From positions 1 to 64,000 of the forward strand of contig JAFSVJ010000084.1 in assembly GCA_017445025.1 (NCBI GenBank): 64,000 nucleotides of DNA, in the 5' to 3' direction. A program made the translations under genes and the position numbers. The DNA is from Abditibacteriota bacterium (GTDB lineage: Bacteria; Armatimonadota; UBA5829). Shown here in pieces: positions 24,428-33,928 of this stretch (positions within the stretch are counted from its first letter, which is position 1; each line of letters starts with the position of its first letter). The notes below the pieces were generated by a model, which worked only from the letters and a program-made list of their open reading frames with translations, was not told the DNA's origin and did no database searches.

Positions 24428-25552
24428 ATGAATATTTGTTTTGTTATAAACAGTTTAGGGGCGGGTGGAGCCCAAAGAGTTGTTTCCGTTCTGTCCCATA
24501 AACTGTCCGAAAAACATAATGTGACTGTAATTTTAACGGATAACAAGGATTGTGTTTATCACCTGCCCCAAAGTGTTAAATCAGTCTTTCTAAAAGATTA
24601 CAGTAAAGGAAAAACTATAAATTTAAATCAAAAATTAAAGACTGTTTATTTTAAAATTAAAAGAAAATTTAATAAAAATCTAACCCCTTTCGGTTATTAC
24701 AGAGAACAGAGTTTGTGGCTTCAGAGATATTTTGAGGAAAACCCTCAAGATGTGATTTTCGGCTTTATGGTTTACGCTTCCATAATGCTCTCTCTAATAA
24801 AAACAAAAGCAAAAATAATAATGGCTGAAAGAGTTTATCCTTCCTTGCCAATTTGTGAACAAGACCCTGTTGAAATCAGAAATAAATTCTATAAAAAAGG
24901 GGATAAAATAGTTTTTCAAACTGAAGAAATTAGGGACATGTTTGCCCCTGACATAAGGGAAAAAGGGGTGGTTATTCCCAATCCCATAAAAGAAAACTTG
25001 CCTCTCTATGAAGGGGGCGACAGAGAAAAGATTATAGTAAACTATGGCAGTTTGAGTAAAGACCATAAAAATATACCCCTTCTCTTTAAAGCTTTTGATA
25101 TTGTGGCTGAAACACACCCGGACCATATTCTCAAAATATACGGATACGGAGAATTAAATCAAAAAGCAAAGGAAACCTTAGATAATCTCAAAAACAAAGA
25201 TAAAGTTTTCCTTCTGCCTTTTGAAAGTGATATTCACGATAAAATTAAAAAATATGGCATGTTTGTTATGACCAGTGATTACGAAGGGATGCCCAACTCC
25301 TTAATAGAGGCCATGGGTATAGGCTTACCCGTTATTTCCACAGATTGCAAAGGCGGTGGTGCCAAAGCTTTAATCAAAAACCATATAAACGGAATTATCA
25401 CACCTCCCAATAACTCGGAGGCTGTGGCAGATGCCATAAAGTTTTATATAGACAATCCTAAAAAAGCAGAGGAATATGCCAAAGAAGCCTTGAAAATAAG
25501 AGATGACCTGTCTGTGGATAAAATCAGCGAGAAATGGATGAATTTAATATGA
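24428..25552 (+). CDS. Glycosyltransferase, GT4 family
   Basis: A 374-residue GT-B enzyme, MNICFVINSLGAGGAQRVVSVLSHKL at the N-terminus and FVMTSDYEGMPNSLIEAMGIGLPVISTD (E-x7-E) in the donor domain, followed by GGGAKALI. The next gene is a paralogue with an almost identical donor-site block, so the pair arose by tandem duplication. Overlaps it by four bases. The ATG has no evident Shine-Dalgarno; a TATAAA box lies directly against the start, too close to act as its promoter. Confidence 0.9.
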   Translation: MNICFVINSLGAGGAQRVVSVLSHKLSEKHNVTVILTDNKDCVYHLPQSVKSVFLKDYSKGKTINLNQKLKTVYFKIKRKFNKNLTPFGYYREQSLWLQRYFEENPQDVIFGFMVYASIMLSLIKTKAKIIMAERVYPSLPICEQDPVEIRNKFYKKGDKIVFQTEEIRDMFAPDIREKGVVIPNPIKENLPLYEGGDREKIIVNYGSLSKDHKNIPLLFKAFDIVAETHPDHILKIYGYGELNQKAKETLDNLKNKDKVFLLPFESDIHDKIKKYGMFVMTSDYEGMPNSLIEAMGIGLPVISTDCKGGGAKALIKNHINGIITPPNNSEAVADAIKFYIDNPKKAEEYAKEALKIRDDLSVDKISEKWMNLI

Positions 25553-26694
25553 AAAATATTGTTTTTTGGGTGAATAATTTAGGAAAAGGAGGAGCCCAAA
25601 GAGTCACATCTGTTTTAGCAAACAGATTAATAAAAGATAACAATGTGACTATTGTATACAGAGATTCTGATTCTTGTGTTTATGATATAGATCCAAAAAT
25701 AAAAATCCTTTATATTAAGGATTACCAAAATAATCACACGCCTAACTTTGCTCAAAAAAAAGAAAATATTATTTTTAGAATAAAAAGAAGATTTTTAAAA
25801 GGTAAAGAACTTAAAAAACTAAACAAATTATATTATTTTTACCAAGTCCCCGCATCTTGGTTTAAGAGATATTTAGACGAAAACCCTTGTGATGTCATAT
25901 ACAGTTTTATGGTAGGTCCAAATATAAATCTGACTATGGTAAAAACAAATGCCAAAACCATTCTCTCAGAGAGAAATTATCCCGCAGTACCCCTTCTCGA
26001 AACAGATCCTGTGGAAGTTCGAAACAAATACTATCCAAAGGGGGACATTATTGTTTTCCAAACGGAAGAGATGAAAAATATGTTCTCTCCCGAAGTAGTT
26101 AAAAAATCTGTTGTCATTCCAAACCCCATAAAAGAAAATTTACCTCTTCCCTTTGAAGGGGAAAGGCAAAAAATAATTGTCAATTATTGTAGTCTTGACA
26201 GGCCTCAGAAAAACTTGGACTTGTTGTTTAAAGCTTTTGATATGGTTGCGGAAAAATATCCGGATTATAAACTTATGGTTTACGGTTACGGAGACCTAAA
26301 TCCTAAAGCTTGTGAAACTCTTGAATCTTGTAAAAATAAAGATAAAATTTCCGTGTTGCCCTTTGACCCCAACCTTCACGAAAAAATAAAAGATTATGCC
26401 ATGTTTGTTATGACCAGTGATTATGAAGGTATGCCAAACTCCTTAATAGAAGCCATGGGCATAGGCTTACCTGTAATTTCCACAGATTGCAAAGGCGGGG
26501 GAGCAAAGGCTTTAATTAACAATCATAAAAACGGTATAATTGTCCCTCGAGATGATATAGAGGCAGTGGCACAAGCTATGGAGTTTTATATAGAAAATCC
26601 TGAAAAAGCAAAGGAATATGCCAAAGAAGCCTTAAAGGTAAGGGAAGAGCTGTCAGTTAATCGAATTGCGGAGAAATGGATTGCACTTATTTAA
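25549..26694 (+). CDS. Glycosyltransferase, GT4 family (tandem paralogue)
   Basis: A 381-residue enzyme starting MKNIVFWVNNLGKGGAQRVTSVLANRL. The ATG at 25549 overlaps the previous stop (ATGA) and places the Gly-rich loop as in the paralogue; an upstream in-frame ATG at 25534 would add five residues and overlap more. The donor site FVMTSDYEGMPNSLIEAMGIGLPVISTDCKGGGAKALI matches the neighbour nearly residue for residue, while the acceptor half is more diverged. Last gene of the polysaccharide cluster. Confidence 0.9.
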   Translation: MKNIVFWVNNLGKGGAQRVTSVLANRLIKDNNVTIVYRDSDSCVYDIDPKIKILYIKDYQNNHTPNFAQKKENIIFRIKRRFLKGKELKKLNKLYYFYQVPASWFKRYLDENPCDVIYSFMVGPNINLTMVKTNAKTILSERNYPAVPLLETDPVEVRNKYYPKGDIIVFQTEEMKNMFSPEVVKKSVVIPNPIKENLPLPFEGERQKIIVNYCSLDRPQKNLDLLFKAFDMVAEKYPDYKLMVYGYGDLNPKACETLESCKNKDKISVLPFDPNLHEKIKDYAMFVMTSDYEGMPNSLIEAMGIGLPVISTDCKGGGAKALINNHKNGIIVPRDDIEAVAQAMEFYIENPEKAKEYAKEALKVREELSVNRIAEKWIALI

Positions 26695-26800
26695 TTCACA
26701 ATGCACAATGCAAAATGCACAATAAATTCTTAGAAATTTATTTCATAAATTTCGTTTTTAAAAATGCAAAATGCACAATATAACTCCCGTCTTCCCAAAT

Positions 26801-26947
26801 CCCAAAAAGTTTCGGACGGCCCCCCCACGGTCGCTTCGCTCCTAATTCCATCCCCCCGTCAGTCCTTCGGACTGCCACCCCCCAAGCTTCGCGTAGGGGG
26901 ACAGAATTTTTAGGGGGTTCATTAATAGAAAAGCGAAACTTTTTGGG
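26801..26947. repeat. CCCAAAAAGTTTC palindrome enclosing a two-hairpin scaffold (copy 3)
   Basis: Outer arms CCCAAAAAGTTTC (26801-26813) and GAAACTTTTTGGG (26935-26947) pair perfectly over 13 bases. Inside, at 26850-26904, is the scaffold: CCCCCCGTC, AGTCC-ttc-GGACT, GCCACCCCCC, AAGC-ttc-GCGT, AGGGGGACA. The rest of the gap (26695-27014) has AATGCAAAATGCACAAT-type short repeats at 26697-26780 and a second AGGGGGACA-ended hairpin at about 26958-26998. No gene. Confidence 0.85.
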
Positions 26948-27014
26948 GTTTGAGTAGGGGGGACTAAAAGGGAGTAGCTGTCGCTTAGGGGGACAGACTT
27001 TTTTGGATTTTGAG

Positions 27015-29837
27015 TTAGGAGGATTTTAATATTTTATAAGGCACAGGGGATTTGACATCAATTTTCACATCTCCCGTATCTGTTTTTTCTGCATGGACTT
27101 CTATTCTACCGTATTTTGTGTTTACGGCCCCCCGAACAAAAGATAAATCTCCCAAATGAGGATTTATAACAGCTTCTTCAAATCCCGGTTTTCCCGGAGT
27201 AATTCCCAAAATATAACCCAGCAAATAATAAGCCGGGGTGGAAGAATAACCGTGGCAATGACTTCTGGTAAGCCTTTCTCCCGCATTCTGTCCATAGGTC
27301 CACATTTCCCAAAATGTTGTAGCTCCCTTATCCAGCATAAATCCCCAATCATTCCTTATTATGGAAAGGAGTTTTTCCGTCTCATTTTTCTCTTGCATAA
27401 TATACAAAATCAAATCTTCATATGCGGAAGAGCCTGCCTTAACAAAATCCTCAGGAGTATTGAAAATTAAATCTTCCAATCTTTCTGTTTTACTTTCATC
27501 AATTTTAGCCAAATATGCCCAAGTTTGAGTCTGTTGGCTGTATACAGGTGACTGAACATATACCCCGTCTATAAGTCTTATACAGTCCGTAAAGGCTTGT
27601 TTTTCCTCATTCCACATATATTTGAGAACATTATTCCTCAAAGCATTTGCCAAACCTTTCCATTCCTCTGCATCGGTTTCATAACTAAGTTCCAAAGCGA
27701 CCTTGGCTGTCATTTCCAAAGATCGAATAAATCTCAGCTGAACAAAGGTGACAACTGCTCTCACGGGAGTATCCATGGGAGCCCAGTCGCAAACATTCCA
27801 AGCCCTTTTTTCAAATAAACCTATGGAATTGATATTCTGCTTTATGCCCTCAAAATTCTTTTTAAGATATACCATTATCTCTTTAAACTTCTCTTTATCT
27901 CCTGTGACTTTATAGTAGTAACAGCAAGCGTCCATCCACATAGAAACAACTCCGGGAAGGATGTTTTGCCAACCGGAAGGAACTTGAGACTCCACTATTT
28001 CACTTCGCTCTAAGGACTGACCACCAAGAACAATACTTCTGTAAAGGGTGGAGAAATTTCCGTTTATCAAAGAATCTGACAAAGAGATTAACTGAGCATC
28101 CCCCAGCCAAGTAGTTTGTTCGTAAGTAGGACAATCTGTATAAGTATCTTCCGAACAATTTCTTGCAGAATTTACACAAACGTCAAAGATTTTGTTGAGC
28201 TTATAATCAGAAGAATAAAAATATCCTTGATTTGAACATTGAGAAGAAGAGATTAATGTTCTCACATTTCTTATATACATCGGTTCTTTAAGATTTCTTA
28301 TAGTTAAGTAGGAGTATCGGAAACCCCTTCTGTAAAGAGATTGATATTTGTTATAACCTTCCTTGCTAATATATCGAATGGAGTTTCTCATACCCTCTGC
28401 ATAATTATAAACTCCGTCAGGCTGTATAAACTCAAAATTATGGAAATCTAAAATCACTCCTTTTGGTCCCTTAAATTCAAAAGTTTGATATCCGGTTATT
28501 TCCTTTTCGTATTCAAAAAGTATTCTTATATCACCATCCAAAGAAGGCTCAATCTTAGTCCAAGTATTATTCCCGAGAAGATAAGAGAGAGGAACATTCT
28601 GTATTCCGGTTTTTGTCTTCACCATATCAGTATATGATTGAAAATAAGGGCTTTCTGTGGGGCAGAGATTCATATCTATGGGCTTAAACAAGTCTGTATT
28701 AATATATTTCTCAATCACCGGTTCCTTCAAAAACTCTTCATAAACCTTTACGGATACATTTTCGTCCTCGGGGCAAACATAGTTCTGTTCATCGTCAAAA
28801 TCGTTATAGGCAAAATCCTTTATTTCTTCAGGCAACTCAAAAGGACCGATTATACCAAACTTTGACTTATCATTATCTATTGTCCATTCTAATTTGGCAT
28901 CACAAATAAAAGCAAAGCTGTAATCGTGTAGATGATGGAACATAGAAGGTTGAAATAAAAAATCATTATAACCTTTCTTAAGGTCAAAGGTCACTTCATT
29001 AACCAACCCTTGAATTAACTTTATGGGCTTAATTTCTATTGCTTTTCCGTTAACATAAATATTGGTTCTTTGAATATTCTCAAAGCGAACCTTACAAGTG
29101 GTATCCCTATCACTTACTATATAAGTTGCCACAAAAACATTTATAAAATTTCTGTTACTGTTTCTGTTATTGGGAAACAGGGCTTCTTTTATATTAAAAT
29201 GCAAGAAATAATCACAAGATTTAACCCCTTGAACAGAAACTATTCTTTTGGGGCTGACAGGTTCCATTGTTAAGTTTAATGTATCCTTAGGAGTTAAATT
29301 ATTATGCAAACCATCAGCAAAGGGCCTTATTTCAAAAGCCTCTTCCCAATTATCATCGTTATAATCACACTCTCTCCAATCGTCATCATTATTGGCATTG
29401 TAAATTTCTTCAAAGCCCTGCTGAACGGAAATACGATGAACATTTGATTTATATGCGGTGTTTATTCTTACTTTGAAAGATTTATCACTATATAGAGTTT
29501 CATTTTCAAGGTCTATCTCACAGTATAAACCACCTTCGCAGTTAATAGATTGGAAGGTAGAAGTGTTATAATGGATAAGTAAAACAGCAATTGTATTTTT
29601 ACCCTTATTCATATAGGGTTTTAAGTCATAAATGTCATATTTGTAATGATTGGGCCAGCATCTTGCGGGACCGTATCCCACATATTCACCGTTTACGTAA
29701 AGGACAAATCGAGTGTCCCCGGTAATTTTAATATCACATTTTCCCTCTGTATAGTCAAAAGTTTTTCTAAACTCTATAAATCTGTTAAACTTAGGCAAAG
29801 GCTCCTTAATCCAAAGCCAATATCCCAAACCTTGCAT
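27015..29837 (-). CDS. Alpha-L-rhamnosidase-like glycoside hydrolase (GH78)
   Basis: A 940-residue protein without a signal peptide, so probably cytoplasmic. N-terminal beta-sandwich carbohydrate modules contain FVLYVNGEYVGYGPARCWPNHYKYDIYDL. The (alpha/alpha)6 catalytic barrel carries TDCPTYEQTTWLGDAQ near residue 570, the counterpart of the GH78 DCPQREERLGWTGDA block that supplies acidic catalytic residues, then SGWQNILPGVV and a C-terminal beta domain with RGAVNTKYGRIEV. The expected reaction is release of terminal rhamnose from oligosaccharides. It has AAGGGG ahead of the ATG and no gene partner on the same strand downstream. Confidence 0.85.
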   Translation of the reverse strand: MQGLGYWLWIKEPLPKFNRFIEFRKTFDYTEGKCDIKITGDTRFVLYVNGEYVGYGPARCWPNHYKYDIYDLKPYMNKGKNTIAVLLIHYNTSTFQSINCEGGLYCEIDLENETLYSDKSFKVRINTAYKSNVHRISVQQGFEEIYNANNDDDWRECDYNDDNWEEAFEIRPFADGLHNNLTPKDTLNLTMEPVSPKRIVSVQGVKSCDYFLHFNIKEALFPNNRNSNRNFINVFVATYIVSDRDTTCKVRFENIQRTNIYVNGKAIEIKPIKLIQGLVNEVTFDLKKGYNDFLFQPSMFHHLHDYSFAFICDAKLEWTIDNDKSKFGIIGPFELPEEIKDFAYNDFDDEQNYVCPEDENVSVKVYEEFLKEPVIEKYINTDLFKPIDMNLCPTESPYFQSYTDMVKTKTGIQNVPLSYLLGNNTWTKIEPSLDGDIRILFEYEKEITGYQTFEFKGPKGVILDFHNFEFIQPDGVYNYAEGMRNSIRYISKEGYNKYQSLYRRGFRYSYLTIRNLKEPMYIRNVRTLISSSQCSNQGYFYSSDYKLNKIFDVCVNSARNCSEDTYTDCPTYEQTTWLGDAQLISLSDSLINGNFSTLYRSIVLGGQSLERSEIVESQVPSGWQNILPGVVSMWMDACCYYYKVTGDKEKFKEIMVYLKKNFEGIKQNINSIGLFEKRAWNVCDWAPMDTPVRAVVTFVQLRFIRSLEMTAKVALELSYETDAEEWKGLANALRNNVLKYMWNEEKQAFTDCIRLIDGVYVQSPVYSQQTQTWAYLAKIDESKTERLEDLIFNTPEDFVKAGSSAYEDLILYIMQEKNETEKLLSIIRNDWGFMLDKGATTFWEMWTYGQNAGERLTRSHCHGYSSTPAYYLLGYILGITPGKPGFEEAVINPHLGDLSFVRGAVNTKYGRIEVHAEKTDTGDVKIDVKSPVPYKILKSS

Positions 29838-29857
29838 TTTATACCCCTTATTAAAAA

Positions 29858-29882
29858 AAAAGGTGTCATAAAGGCACCTTAA
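29858..29882 (-). terminator. Intrinsic terminator of argG
   Basis: Minus-strand stem AAGGTGCC / GACACCTT followed by a long T-run, just past the argG stop and just before the GH78 start. Confidence 0.85.
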
Positions 29883-29904
29883 ATATGTTTATTTTTTTAT
29901 AATT

Positions 29905-31098
29905 CTATTTTTTTATAAACCTGTTATACATAACAGCTTGCATATCATGGTTTGCTACTATACCTGTAGCTTGGCTTTGATCCCAAGTCTTAGAATCAAA
30001 TGAAGCAAGATCTTCATTATATAGAGCAAACTCATCGCTCTTTCTACCGATTACTTGAAGTGAACCCTTAAAGAGACGAAGCTTAACATCACCGGTAACT
30101 CTCTCGTTTGTCTTGTCAATAAAGGCGTTCAGGTCATCAAAGAATGGATCGAACCATAAACCGTCATAAGCCATTCTGGACCATTTGGCGTCAACTATTG
30201 CCTTAAATTCTCTTTCTTCCTTGGTCAAAACCAATTCTTCCAAAGCCTTGTGAGCCGGAATTAAGAGTCTTGCGGCAGGACATTCGTAGTTTTCACGAAC
30301 CTTTAACCCTAAAATTCTATCTTCCATCATATCAATTCTGCCCACTCCGTTATCACCGGCAATTTTGTGAGCAGCTTCAACAATAGCTCTTGGATCTAAT
30401 TTTTTACCGTCTATAGCTACAGGGCAACCTTTCTCAAAGGAAATAACAACTTCCGTAGGTGTAGGGCAAGCGTCATCAATGGACTTGGTCCATTTAAATA
30501 TTTCTTCCGGAGGAGCGTAGAAAGGATCTTCAAGTTTTCCACCTTCAATACTTCTTCCCCATAAGTTTTCATCTATTGACCATATTTTTTCTACGGAAAC
30601 AGTTATGGGAATACCCTTCTCTTTTGCGTATTCAATTTCAGCACTTCTTGTCCAAGTATGTTCTCTCATAGGAGCTATAATTTTAACATCCTTAGGAACA
30701 TTACATCTCAATCCAAATTCAAGTCTGAATTGATCGTTTCCCTTTCCGGTACAACCGTGACAAACAGCCTCTGCACCTTCTTTTTTAATAATTTCGGCGG
30801 CAAGTTTTGCTATTAAAGGTCTTGCAATAGATGTTGAAAGAGGATAACCTTGATAGTCACCGTTAGCCTTTATTGCTTGGAAAATGTAATCTTTGGCAAA
30901 TTCATCTCTTGCATCAATAGTGTAGTGAATACAACCCATTTTCTTGGCTTTTTCTTCAGCCTGAGCAATTTCATCTTCCGGCAAACCAACGTTAACTGTA
31001 ATTGTGACTACTTCGTCGTAGCCATACTCTTCTCTCATCATGGGGATACATACACTTGTATCCAAACCACCTGAGTAAAACATAGCAACTTTACTCAT
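29905..31098 (-). CDS. argG: Argininosuccinate synthase
   Basis: Joins citrulline and aspartate with ATP in arginine synthesis. The 397-residue protein has the N-type ATP pyrophosphatase loop SGGLDTS (residues 9-15), the GCTGKGNDQFRLE block, and the C-terminal tetramerisation region; length is normal. GGAG precedes the ATG. Follows argF (ornithine carbamoyltransferase) on the same strand after 119 bases, giving the order of the pathway. argH is not in the window. Confidence 0.96.
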   Translation of the reverse strand: MSKVAMFYSGGLDTSVCIPMMREEYGYDEVVTITVNVGLPEDEIAQAEEKAKKMGCIHYTIDARDEFAKDYIFQAIKANGDYQGYPLSTSIARPLIAKLAAEIIKKEGAEAVCHGCTGKGNDQFRLEFGLRCNVPKDVKIIAPMREHTWTRSAEIEYAKEKGIPITVSVEKIWSIDENLWGRSIEGGKLEDPFYAPPEEIFKWTKSIDDACPTPTEVVISFEKGCPVAIDGKKLDPRAIVEAAHKIAGDNGVGRIDMMEDRILGLKVRENYECPAARLLIPAHKALEELVLTKEEREFKAIVDAKWSRMAYDGLWFDPFFDDLNAFIDKTNERVTGDVKLRLFKGSLQVIGRKSDEFALYNEDLASFDSKTWDQSQATGIVANHDMQAVMYNRFIKK

Positions 31099-31148
31099 AA
31101 TTTATCTCCTATAATATTATTACTTATTTCAAATCACAAATCACAACA

Positions 31149-31167
31149 CGTGGTGCGAAGCACCACG
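31149..31167. repeat. Hairpin CGTGGTGC-gaa-GCACCACG between argF and argG
   Basis: A perfect 8-base stem closed by a GCGAAGC mini-hairpin. A second palindrome, AAATTTGC-aac-GCAAATTT, lies at about 31201-31217 directly after the argF stop. Both belong to the window-wide GC-NNN-GC hairpin set. Confidence 0.7.
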
Positions 31168-31217
31168 ACTTTGATTTTTGCTTTTTGATTATTACTTTTT
31201 AAATTTGCAACGCAAAT

Positions 31218-32198
31218 TTAATATCTATTTCCTAACAGGGCCATAACGGCTTTTTGGGCGTGGAGTCTGTTTTCTGCTTCATCAAAAACTATGGAATTTG
31301 CACAGTCCATAACCTCGTCTGTCACTTCGCTGTTTCTGTGAGCCGGGAGACAGTGCATAAAGCAAGCATCACTTTTAGCATAACCCATAAGCTTACTGTT
31401 CACCTGATAATCCGCAAAAATAACAGCTCTCTTGGCGGCTTCCTCTTCCTGTCCCATAGAAGCCCAAACATCGGTATAAACTATATCGGCTCCCACAACA
31501 GCCTTTACAGGATCGGTTGTGACTATCATATCTACCCCACCCAGAGAGGCATAATTTGAAGCCTTATTTACATATTCTTCCACAGGCAAATAACCATCGG
31601 GACAACCACAGGCAAAGTTTATTCCCAATTTTGAACAAATAATCATAAGTGAATTACAAACATTGTTTCCGTCACCTATATAGGTAAATTTAATGTTTTT
31701 TCCATCACAGCCTTTATGTTCAAAAACTGTTTCTATATCAGCAAGAACTTGACAAGGGTGTTCCATATCACACAAGGCGTTAATAACAGGTTTATCAGAA
31801 TTTTCTGCCAAGCCCACTACGGTAGAATTGCTGAAAACTCTTGCCATTATAATATCTGTTATTCTTGAAAGCACATTAGCCACATCATGAACGGACTCTC
31901 TTTTACCTAAACCTATCTCTGCGGGGCTTAAATACATACCATGTCCCCCAAGCTGATAGATTCCCGTTTCAAAAGAAGTTCTGGTTCTCAAAGAAGGTTT
32001 TTCAAATATTTCGGCAAGACTTTGTCCCCAAAGGATTTTAGTCTGCTCACATCTATCTATTACACCTGTTTTCATAAGCTTTGCAAGGTTTAAAACTTCA
32101 AGGATCTCTTCTCTTGAGAAATCATCCATATATATAAGATCTCTGCCTTGCAAGCCCTTTGCTACAGGATTGTTTTCAAAATATTCTTTAAAAGTCAT
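31218..32198 (-). CDS. argF: Ornithine carbamoyltransferase
   Basis: Makes citrulline from ornithine and carbamoyl phosphate. The 326-residue protein shows the carbamoyl-phosphate motif SLRTRT (residues 69-74), HPCQ (147-150) and the ornithine-site HCLPAHR (282-288), which separates it from aspartate carbamoyltransferase. Length is normal. It is first in an argF-argG unit. Its leader, from the promoter at 32342-32370, contains an inserted nested palindrome (32242-32326). Confidence 0.96.
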   Translation of the reverse strand: MTFKEYFENNPVAKGLQGRDLIYMDDFSREEILEVLNLAKLMKTGVIDRCEQTKILWGQSLAEIFEKPSLRTRTSFETGIYQLGGHGMYLSPAEIGLGKRESVHDVANVLSRITDIIMARVFSNSTVVGLAENSDKPVINALCDMEHPCQVLADIETVFEHKGCDGKNIKFTYIGDGNNVCNSLMIICSKLGINFACGCPDGYLPVEEYVNKASNYASLGGVDMIVTTDPVKAVVGADIVYTDVWASMGQEEEAAKRAVIFADYQVNSKLMGYAKSDACFMHCLPAHRNSEVTDEVMDCANSIVFDEAENRLHAQKAVMALLGNRY

Positions 32199-32241
32199 AA
32201 TTATTTTATCCGTCTTTTTATATAAATGTCATCCAAGGGTT

Positions 32242-32326
32242 CCCAAAAAGTCTGTTCCCCTAAGCGACAGCTTGGGGGGTGGCATCTCGGAGAGATGACG
32301 GGGGGATGGATATTAGACTTTTTGGG
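32242..32326 (-). repeat. CCCAAAAAGTCT palindrome enclosing a two-hairpin scaffold (copy 4), in the argF leader
   Basis: Outer arms CCCAAAAAGTCT (32242-32253) and AGACTTTTTGGG (32315-32326) pair perfectly. Inside, reversed: TGTTCCCCT, AAGC-gaca-GCTT, GGGGGGTGGC, ATCTC-gga-GAGAT, GACGGGGGGATGG. This is the same outer/inner nesting as at 26801-26947, but all stem sequences differ. Confidence 0.88.
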
Positions 32327-32341
32327 ATTTGGACACAATAT

Positions 32342-32370
32342 ATTATACTACTTTTTCTTTTATTTGTCAA
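32342..32370 (-). promoter_or_regulatory. Full-consensus promoter of argF-argG
   Basis: Minus strand: TTGACA (32365-32370), a 17-base spacer and TATAAT (32342-32347), wedged right after the ugd stop codon. The leader to argF is about 135 nt. Confidence 0.85.
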
Positions 32371-32376
32371 GTGATG

Positions 32377-33621
32377 TTAATCTCTTTTAAATATATCCCT
32401 TGTATAAACCTTATCTATAACATCATCAAGACACTTGTCATATCTGTTGGCAATAATGGCTTTTGACTCTTTCTTAAACTTTTCTAAATCATTTACCACT
32501 AAACTGCCAAAAAAAGTGGATCCGTCTTCAAGGGAAGGCTCGTAAATAATCACCTTGGCGCCTTTACCCTTAACTCTCTTCATAATACCCTGTATAGAGC
32601 TTTGACGGAAATTGTCGGAATTAGATTTCATGGTCAAACGGAAAACACCGATTATAACCTCTTTCTCTTTTGAAACATCAAAATCACTGTTTTCTTCATA
32701 GGCTCCCGCTATTTCAAGGACTCTCTCGGCTATGAAATCTTTTCTTGTCCTATTGGAATTCACAACTGCCTCAATTAAATTTTCAGGCACTTCTTCATAA
32801 TTAGCCAAAAGTTGCTTTGTATCCTTTGGCAAACAATATCCTCCATATCCGAAAGAAGGGTTGTTATAATGATTTCCTATTCTCGGGTCCAAACATACAC
32901 CGTCAATAATATTTTGAGTGTTAAGCCCCTTCATTTCGGCGTAAGTATCAAGTTCATTAAAGAAAGATACTCTCAGAGCCAAATATGTGTTTGCAAAAAG
33001 CTTTACTGCCTCAGCCTCCGTATAACCCATGAGAAGACTGTCAATATTCTCCTTAAGGGCTCCTTCCTTCAAAAGCAGAGTAAACTCATTTGCCACTTTT
33101 ACAAGTCTTTTGTTTTCTGTATCAATTCCCACAATAATTCTTGAAGGATAGAGATTATCATAAAGAGCCTTAGACTCTCTCAAAAACTCGGGACAGAATA
33201 TAATATTGTCGCAATGGTATTTCTCCCTTGCATGAGCGGTAAAACCTACGGGAATAGTGGATTTTATAACTATAATTGCTTCCGGATTATTCTCAATAAC
33301 AAGTTTGATAACTGCTTCTACAGAAGAAGTATCAAAAAAGTTCTTCTTCGGATCATAGTTTGTAGGAGTGGCAACAATTACAAAATCCGCATTCTTATAA
33401 GCTGCGGCTCCGTCCATTGTGGCAACAAGGGAAAGATCCTTTTCGCTCAAATACTTTTCAATATATTCGTCATGAATGGGAGATACTCGCTTGTTTATCA
33501 TATCCACCTTTTCCGGGATAATGTCAACAGCAGTCACATTATTGTTTTGTGCCAAAAGAACACCCACAGACAAACCTACGTATCCGGTTCCCGCTACTGC
33601 AATATTATATTTTTTACTCAT
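32377..33621 (-). CDS. ugd: UDP-glucose 6-dehydrogenase
   Basis: Oxidises UDP-glucose to UDP-glucuronate with two NAD. The 414-residue protein has the Rossmann start [18 protein letters not shown] and the catalytic Cys in [15 protein letters not shown] (near residue 258), in the single-domain-pair family of bacterial UDP-sugar dehydrogenases. It follows a tail fragment of the epimerase gene by seven bases; the ribosome binding site AGGAT lies in that tail. It is the third gene of the uronate operon, now separated from the epimerase by element E copy 1. Confidence 0.94.
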   Translation of the reverse strand: MSKKYNIAVAGTGYVGLSVGVLLAQNNNVTAVDIIPEKVDMINKRVSPIHDEYIEKYLSEKDLSLVATMDGAAAYKNADFVIVATPTNYDPKKNFFDTSSVEAVIKLVIENNPEAIIVIKSTIPVGFTAHAREKYHCDNIIFCPEFLRESKALYDNLYPSRIIVGIDTENKRLVKVANEFTLLLKEGALKENIDSLLMGYTEAEAVKLFANTYLALRVSFFNELDTYAEMKGLNTQNIIDGVCLDPRIGNHYNNPSFGYGGYCLPKDTKQLLANYEEVPENLIEAVVNSNRTRKDFIAERVLEIAGAYEENSDFDVSKEKEVIIGVFRLTMKSNSDNFRQSSIQGIMKRVKGKGAKVIIYEPSLEDGSTFFGSLVVNDLEKFKKESKAIIANRYDKCLDDVIDKVYTRDIFKRD

Positions 33622-33624
33622 ATA

Positions 33625-33707
33625 TTTATCCTAAATAAAATTCTTTATACCATTTGGCAAATTTTCGCAAGCCCTCACGTAAGCTTGTATTTGGTCTAAA
33701 ACCAAAA
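33625..33707 (-). pseudogene. 3' fragment of the UDP-glucuronate 4-epimerase gene
   Basis: Encodes FGFRPNTSLREGLRKFAK and on to WYKEFYLG with a TAA stop, identical in protein to the end of the intact epimerase at 33931-34010, but with several base differences, all synonymous. It supplies the natural upstream sequence of ugd. Its open end abuts the left end of element E copy 1. Confidence 0.9.
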
Positions 33708-33711
33708 GTTA

Positions 33712-33917
33712 AAAATCCCAAATCACCAAAAAGATCAATTTTTTATAAGAAATAACGAATTGTCATCACCACTCGTAGCGAATGAGTAGTGGGACAAAAG
33801 ATATAAGGCGTTAGCCATTATAAATTTTGTTTCAATACGATTGAGCGTCAGAGCCGGTAAGACAAGAGTTATTTCGTTAAATAAAAAATTAGAGATTTTT
33901 AGGGGAGTTGGAATTTT
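33712..33917 (+). mobile_element. Element E, copy 1 (206 bp, terminal inverted repeats)
   Basis: Left end AAAATCCCAAATCACC; right end reverse complement AAAATTCCAACTCCCC (13 of 16 match). It aligns from end to end with the minus-strand copy at 63514-63718, both ends being identical, while the central hairpin differs (GGC-gtta-GCC here, GGAC-aaa-GTCC there). It is flanked by 80-base direct repeats of the epimerase 3' end (33628-33707 and 33931-34010). No coding capacity. Confidence 0.88.
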
Positions 33918-33928
33918 TAACGATAAAA

